A stretch of DNA of 18,054 bases from positions 1-18,054 of the forward strand of contig CAZFYZ010000075.1 in the NCBI GenBank assembly GCA_964523735.1. Reading direction: 5' to 3'. Under the pieces are notes generated by a model. It ran no database searches and was not told the origin of the DNA. It saw only the letters and a program-made list of their open reading frames with translations. Both the position numbers and the translations under genes were made by a program. The number at the start of each line of letters is the position of its first letter. Within the stretch, counting starts at the first letter, position 1. Shown here piece after piece: positions 14,556-18,054 of this stretch. This stretch comes from CAZFYZ01 sp964523735. Its GTDB lineage: Bacteria > Armatimonadota > UBA5829.

Positions 14556-14670
14556 GTAACCCTCAGTGCTTTGACGCAAACACAGCAGGTAATGTTTCGA
14601 CGCACCGGGTTTACTACCCTTCCCGGAGCAGACTCAGAGGCTCAAGTCCCGAGGTCGTAGAAGTGCCGTA

Positions 14671-14694
14671 GGGCCGGACACAGAGGTCCGGCCC
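14671..14694. repeat. GC-rich perfect hairpin (possible dispersed repeat)
   Basis: GGGCCGGAC (14671-14679) and GTCCGGCCC (14686-14694) pair perfectly over 9 bp with a 6-base loop. No T run flanks it on either strand. It lies 34 bases before palindromic repeat copy B in a gene-free stretch (14580-14833) that contains only these repeats. Confidence 0.6.
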
Positions 14695-14727
14695 AACGAA
14701 CTGGTGAAGAGGCCGCTGCCATAGAGC

Positions 14728-14790
14728 TGTAGCGGGCGTCTCTGACGCCCCTGGAAGGCATCAGGGACGCCTGCTACGACTGCGGATCGC
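14728..14790 (+). repeat. dispersed palindromic repeat, copy B
   Basis: Second copy of the repeat at 5909-5971, in the opposite orientation, with 56 of 63 positions identical and no gaps. Its own arms (14729-14749 and 14757-14777) match at 18 of 21, two of the mismatches being G-T on this strand. It lies between the divergently regulated but same-strand ABC ATPase gene and the PEP-CTERM gene. Confidence 0.8.
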
Positions 14791-14833
14791 TCGACTGCGG
14801 TCCATCACAACAGCGTGACTGACTGGTGTCAGA

Positions 14834-15460
14834 TCAGGAGCGTCTGCGCAGTAGACCGCCAATCCCGACAACGCCGGTCAGCACGACCAGGATCGAGGAC
14901 GGCTCAGGAACGCTCACGATGATCGGACCAGTAAGCCCGGTACCGAAGGGCATTGGCGCCCCTTCGGGAACGGAAACGGAAACGTGCAAGCCAAATAGAG
15001 GATCCAATCCGTTGTACTCGAACTGGCTGTAGTCAAACGTCTTGGAAACGCTGCCCATGCTGGGGGTTGCAATGGCTTCGTTCTTCGAATTGTTGAGCCA
15101 CCCCGCAACAACGAACGATGTATCATGGGCAGGCTTGGTGTCCCAACTCCAGTTGCCGATATCCACACCATTGGCCACGATATCGTTTCCAGCCATACCC
15201 GTCTTGTTGACCGCAAACACACCCCAGATCAGGGTGATGGGGTACTGCACGGCGTTCAAGATCAGGTAAGCATCGGAATCCAAAGTGACCGTGTAGGACA
15301 ACTGGCTCGATGTGTAGAGTGGAGAGAGATCCACGCCCGAAACGTACACGGGCTGGAAGGCTGACGGGTCCGGGGCAGGATTGGCACTAGCCGCACTGCA
15401 GACGGCGCAGAGGAGCGCGAGTGTGATGAGCAGGCGCATGCCCATAGGGCGCTTTAACAT
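14834..15460 (-). CDS. PEP-CTERM sorting domain protein
   Basis: Secreted protein of 208 residues of unknown function. An N-terminal Sec signal (hydrophobic 9-20, cleavage near ASA at 24-26) precedes a beta-rich middle section without recognised domain (27-180). The end is a textbook PEP-CTERM tail: VPEPSS (184-189), a hydrophobic span (190-203) and RRRS. Such tails are recognised by an exosortase system at the membrane, usually in bacteria that make exopolysaccharide; the exosortase itself is not in this window. The start is ATG at 15460 because GGAGGAA lies just upstream and this begins the signal peptide; the open frame extends upstream to 15625 but that part overlaps the promoter and leader. 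Confidence 0.9.
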   Translation of the reverse strand: MLKRPMGMRLLITLALLCAVCSAASANPAPDPSAFQPVYVSGVDLSPLYTSSQLSYTVTLDSDAYLILNAVQYPITLIWGVFAVNKTGMAGNDIVANGVDIGNWSWDTKPAHDTSFVVAGWLNNSKNEAIATPSMGSVSKTFDYSQFEYNGLDPLFGLHVSVSVPEGAPMPFGTGLTGPIIVSVPEPSSILVVLTGVVGIGGLLRRRS

Positions 15461-15569
15461 CTGTTCCTCCTTCGTCGGCTCTCTAAATGGGAGCTTGCGT
15501 GTATCGCAGTATCCGGTGGCGTCGTGCATTACTGCTTTTCCCCGTGGCATCCTGACAGGGGTTATTCGC

Positions 15570-15597
15570 ATTATATCACACCATCCGCGCCTGTCAA
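15570..15597 (-). promoter_or_regulatory. near-consensus sigma70-type promoter of the PEP-CTERM gene
   Basis: On the minus strand, a perfect TTGACA (15592-15597), a 16-bp spacer and a perfect TATAAT (15570-15575) with a TG extension (15577-15578). Transcription would begin near 15563, giving a leader of about 100 bases before the ATG at 15460. No known riboswitch was recognised in that leader. Confidence 0.85.
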
Positions 15598-15705
15598 GGG
15601 GTACCACTGCACATATCTGGACCATTTATGGGTACGCGTTTCGAGAACAAGCCCAGCCATTGTACCAAGTCTATCATAGTGGGAGGCCATTCCAACACAG
15701 ACCGG

Positions 15706-15734
15706 CCGCCACCGAAGACGATTTTCGGCGGCGG
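15706..15734 (-). other. hairpin after the galactosidase gene
   Basis: Arms 15706-15716 and 15724-15734 (11 bp, one mismatch that becomes G-U in minus-strand RNA) surround a 7-base loop, 29 bases after the stop of the GH36 gene. No T run follows, so it may end or protect the transcript without being a classical intrinsic terminator. Confidence 0.4.
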
Positions 15735-15762
15735 CTGGAGCACGTGGTTGGAGTCGGCCAAC

Positions 15763-17880
15763 CTAGTTGAGACGCTTGTAGGTCAGGATAGCTGATCCAG
15801 GCTTGGTCGCGATCCCGACGGCAAGTCCCTTCTCCATCAGGTCCTTGCCGAGAGTTTCCGTAACTGCGTCAGTGTCCAGATCACTCAACCTGTAGCGCGC
15901 TTCAGGATCGAGGCCTGAGAGCTTGAAGGTCCCTGCGGCTTCGTCGCTCTTGTCCCGCCTGAATGCCTGCACGACGCCCTCGCCAGTCTCCGGCCGATCA
16001 TACTGCCACGCTATCCAGACATTGTCTGCCAGGCTGTAATCGGTAAGCGGATAGAAGTCGTAGAAGTAGAATGGCGTAACCTGCCTGAACTGCGCAAAGA
16101 GCCGCTTGGCAAAGTCATAGTTCAGATCGGTTCGTCGGGCATCGACTCCGACAGTGGTGCTGCCGGACATCGCGGACCGGAAGAAATAGGCATCCCAATC
16201 GTTTGGCTGCGGAACCCTGGGGCAATCCGGCGGGGGGATCACTGACTGGCCGACCATGCAGCCCGTGCCGCTGTATGGAAGCCACGACGCCAACCCGTAG
16301 TGGGCACACTGCTGGGCGATCGGATCGAAGTTGCAGTCTGTCCGATGAAGCGGCACCGCCCGCCGCATAGTCTCGAGGTCATTGCGACGTCCACCGGACG
16401 CGCATGCATCGATTCGCAAGTCGGGGTGCCGCTGCAGCAGCGTATCCCAGAACTTGAGATATGCCTGGTTGTGCAGGTTCTCGGTGATCCCCTGACGGTC
16501 CGGTGTGTCTTTGCTCTTCCAGCAATCGATCGGTGGGATGTTGAAGTCCTGTCGGTAGATGTCGATCCCCTGCTCCGTGATCATCTTGTCGATGTGCTCC
16601 GTCAGCCACTGAGCAGCGGCGGGTTCGGCGAGGTTCAGCAGGAAACTGCCCCAGATCCCCGGGATCAGCCAGTCCGGGTGATTCTTGGCAAGCCAGGACT
16701 CTCTCCACCCAACTCGCTCAGGCTCAAACCACGCGATGAACCTCTTCCCTCGGGAATGGGCATAGTCGCTGACAGCCTTCAGGCCGTTTGGGAACTTGGT
16801 CTTGTCGACTTCCCATGTCCCGGTCTGCCACCAGTCACCGCCGCACTCGAACCAGCCGGTGTCGATCCACCAGTAGTCCACGTCGAGGCCCTTTTCAAGG
16901 TAGAGCTTGAGGAACTCCTTCTGATTCTCCTCGGTGATCGCCATGAACCCGATCTGCTGCTGATTGTTGCCGCAGAGCTGAGTCGGCGGTAGCTTGCCTC
17001 CAGCCGTGCGAGGCATGTTGTGTGCGACATAGAACCTCCGCCACAGATTGCGCCCGCGATCCACGCTGTCCCCCTGCCAGAAGAGCATCACCGTCAGCGG
17101 CGACCGGATTTCCTCACCCGGTTTCAGCTTGAAGCGCGTGTTCTGTTGGCCTGCGGTGACGTGTAAGCCGGTTGTGTCATCGCGAGTGAACTCCGAAGAC
17201 CACTGGCCAGGCCAGCCGATCACGATGACACGTCCCCCTCTTGGCGTCTGGAGGTTGAAATAGGGCCAAGCGCCACTAGTGGCTTTCCCCTCGTTCGGGG
17301 CGAACTTCTCGACCGTACCGGGCGCAAGGGTCTTCTGGAACGGCTGGAAGCTCGCGGGCGCATTTACGTCGCCGCGGTTGCCGTGGAGGACGTAATCGCC
17401 ATGCCCCCCTCTCTCTTCAGGAGAGGGGCCGGGGGAGAGGTCAGCACGCTCGATCCGGGTATCCAGCGACTTGACGTTCTCGATGATGGGGGTGTCCTTC
17501 TCGCCACTGTTCCTGAAGTAGAGGGTCCACTCGACAGCAGGGTAATCGGAGTACCTGACGATCACGCAGCGCACTTCCAGACCTGTAGCCTCGTGCTTGT
17601 ATGTCTGGACCATCTGAGTCCGATTGGGGTCGAGCTTCTTGGTCGTCTCGTCGAACTTGCACGAGACGAGAACGTCACCGACAGACTTGCCATCATAGGT
17701 GAAAGAGAAAGGGGGCCATAAGGTGGCACTGGTCGGGGCGTGCCGGACCGGCCGGAATGCTTCTTGAGCCCAGCGATGCATTTGATCGATCTCGGGCTTG
17801 GTGGGTGTGACAGCGCAGGCGGATCTGGCCATGATGACGACAACTGCGGCCATCAGACCAAGGGTCAGGTACATACGCAT
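15763..17880 (-). CDS. secreted GH36-like alpha-galactosidase (melibiase family)
   Basis: Glycoside hydrolase of 705 residues, expected to release alpha-linked galactose (or a related sugar) from plant-type oligosaccharides outside the cytoplasm. Residues 1-23 are a Sec signal (cleavage near ACA/VT). A beta-sandwich region (about 25-290) precedes the catalytic barrel (about 300-620): WWIDTGWF (337-344), WFEPE (384-388), the nucleophile Asp445 in IYRQDFN, the CASGGRRND segment (493-501) and the probable acid/base Asp515 in HRTDCN. These match the GH36/clan D pattern. Residues 148-158 read LSPGPSPEERG, the translation of a repetitive element inserted in frame. ATG at 17880 follows AAAGGAG by six bases. 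It is transcribed from its own promoter. Exact linkage specificity is not deducible. Confidence 0.9.
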   Translation of the reverse strand: MRMYLTLGLMAAVVVIMARSACAVTPTKPEIDQMHRWAQEAFRPVRHAPTSATLWPPFSFTYDGKSVGDVLVSCKFDETTKKLDPNRTQMVQTYKHEATGLEVRCVIVRYSDYPAVEWTLYFRNSGEKDTPIIENVKSLDTRIERADLSPGPSPEERGGHGDYVLHGNRGDVNAPASFQPFQKTLAPGTVEKFAPNEGKATSGAWPYFNLQTPRGGRVIVIGWPGQWSSEFTRDDTTGLHVTAGQQNTRFKLKPGEEIRSPLTVMLFWQGDSVDRGRNLWRRFYVAHNMPRTAGGKLPPTQLCGNNQQQIGFMAITEENQKEFLKLYLEKGLDVDYWWIDTGWFECGGDWWQTGTWEVDKTKFPNGLKAVSDYAHSRGKRFIAWFEPERVGWRESWLAKNHPDWLIPGIWGSFLLNLAEPAAAQWLTEHIDKMITEQGIDIYRQDFNIPPIDCWKSKDTPDRQGITENLHNQAYLKFWDTLLQRHPDLRIDACASGGRRNDLETMRRAVPLHRTDCNFDPIAQQCAHYGLASWLPYSGTGCMVGQSVIPPPDCPRVPQPNDWDAYFFRSAMSGSTTVGVDARRTDLNYDFAKRLFAQFRQVTPFYFYDFYPLTDYSLADNVWIAWQYDRPETGEGVVQAFRRDKSDEAAGTFKLSGLDPEARYRLSDLDTDAVTETLGKDLMEKGLAVGIATKPGSAILTYKRLN
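17402..17441 (-). repeat. repeat element inserted in the GH36 coding sequence
   Basis: A C/T-rich stretch encodes LSPGPSPEERG. It contains an imperfect hairpin (CCCCTCTC with GAGAGGGG around a short loop). Peptides of the form LxPGPSPxxRGE are a known translation of short repeats common in some environmental genomes. It keeps the frame and lies in the N-terminal sandwich domain, most likely in a loop. Confidence 0.65.
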
Positions 17881-17942
17881 TGGATGCTCCTTTGGCTGTG
17901 GATACCCCTCAACCTGCCGGTCTCGACAGCAGATCCGGCTTC

Positions 17943-17971
17943 ACTCTAGCCCAACACCGCCCGCGTGTCAA
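17943..17971 (-). promoter_or_regulatory. sigma70-type promoter of the GH36 gene
   Basis: On the minus strand, a perfect TTGACA (17966-17971), a 17-bp spacer and TAGAGT (17943-17948, four of six). The predicted start is near 17936, giving a leader of about 56 bases before the ATG at 17880. Confidence 0.65.
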
Positions 17972-18011
17972 GAACCGCCGCTTAACCGAGAGTGTTCAAT
18001 GTTGCGGGAAT

Positions 18012-18038
18012 GTCATTTCGAACGCAGTGAGAAATCTG
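18012..18038 (+). repeat. dispersed repeat with CATTTCGA core
   Basis: GTCATTTCGAACGCAGTGAG followed by AAATCTG is of the same kind as the fragment at 31-55 and of intergenic repeats of the form CATTTCGAGCG...GAGAAATCTG common in environmental genomes. The rest of 17972-18054 holds no recognisable gene. Confidence 0.5.
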
Positions 18039-18054
18039 CTTTTCGCGCGTGGCG

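Noticed and set aside
15461..15563. Possible cyclic-di-GMP riboswitch in the PEP-CTERM gene leader
   Set aside because: A few short matches (ACGGGG, GACGC, CCGG) recall the GEMM-I pattern, but the conserved GGGCAAACC and GGGACGCAAAGCC segments are not present.
16300..16992. 230-codon plus-strand frame in the GH36 gene
   Set aside because: Antisense to the catalytic barrel of the galactosidase, whose nucleophile and acid/base residues are intact.

Overview
The window comes from a GC-rich (roughly 60%) diderm bacterium. Evidence for an outer membrane is a porin-like barrel ending in Phe. A Tat signal, a PEP-CTERM sorting tail, frequent TTG/GTG starts with good Shine-Dalgarno sites, and several dispersed palindromic repeats suggest an environmental lineage such as Armatimonadota or the Planctomycetes group. 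That placement is inference only; no rRNA or taxonomic marker settles it. No tRNA, rRNA, CRISPR array, transposase or phage gene was seen.

Layout. 1-218: end of an intergenic region with a partial dispersed repeat. 219-3842 (-): very large soluble sensor histidine kinase with five GAF-type modules, a PAS domain, HisKA and HATPase. 4166-4510 (-): small RRM/glycine-rich RNA-binding protein with a strong terminator. 4855-5829 (+): hemB. 5909-5974: palindromic repeat copy A. 6046-8271 (+): glycyl-radical-enzyme-like protein with a twin-arginine signal. 8416-9639 (+): outer-membrane porin-like protein. Convergent to these, 14555-9746 (-) is a likely operon: ABC ATPase, ABC-2-type permease (overlapping), then a Kef/CPA2 antiporter with two RCK modules. 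14671-14790: two further palindromic repeats, one being copy B. 14834-15460 (-): PEP-CTERM surface protein behind a near-perfect sigma70-type promoter. 15763-17880 (-): secreted GH36-like alpha-galactosidase carrying a small repeat inserted in frame. 17881-18054: its promoter plus another dispersed repeat fragment.

How the genes relate. Most are independent transcription units. Promoters could be read upstream of the kinase, hemB, the radical enzyme, the PEP-CTERM gene and the galactosidase; four of these five share an extended -10 (TG-N-TATAAT-like). The ABC/antiporter cluster is the only clear operon. The radical-enzyme-like gene and the porin are consecutive on one strand and both products are exported, so they may work together at the envelope.

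Most interesting point: the 741-residue protein at 6046-8271 keeps the catalytic Cys loop (GCWE) and a C-terminal glycyl-radical loop (RIAGWS), yet begins with a textbook Tat signal. Characterised glycyl radical enzymes are cytoplasmic or in microcompartments, so an exported member would be a notable departure. No radical-SAM activase is visible in the window.
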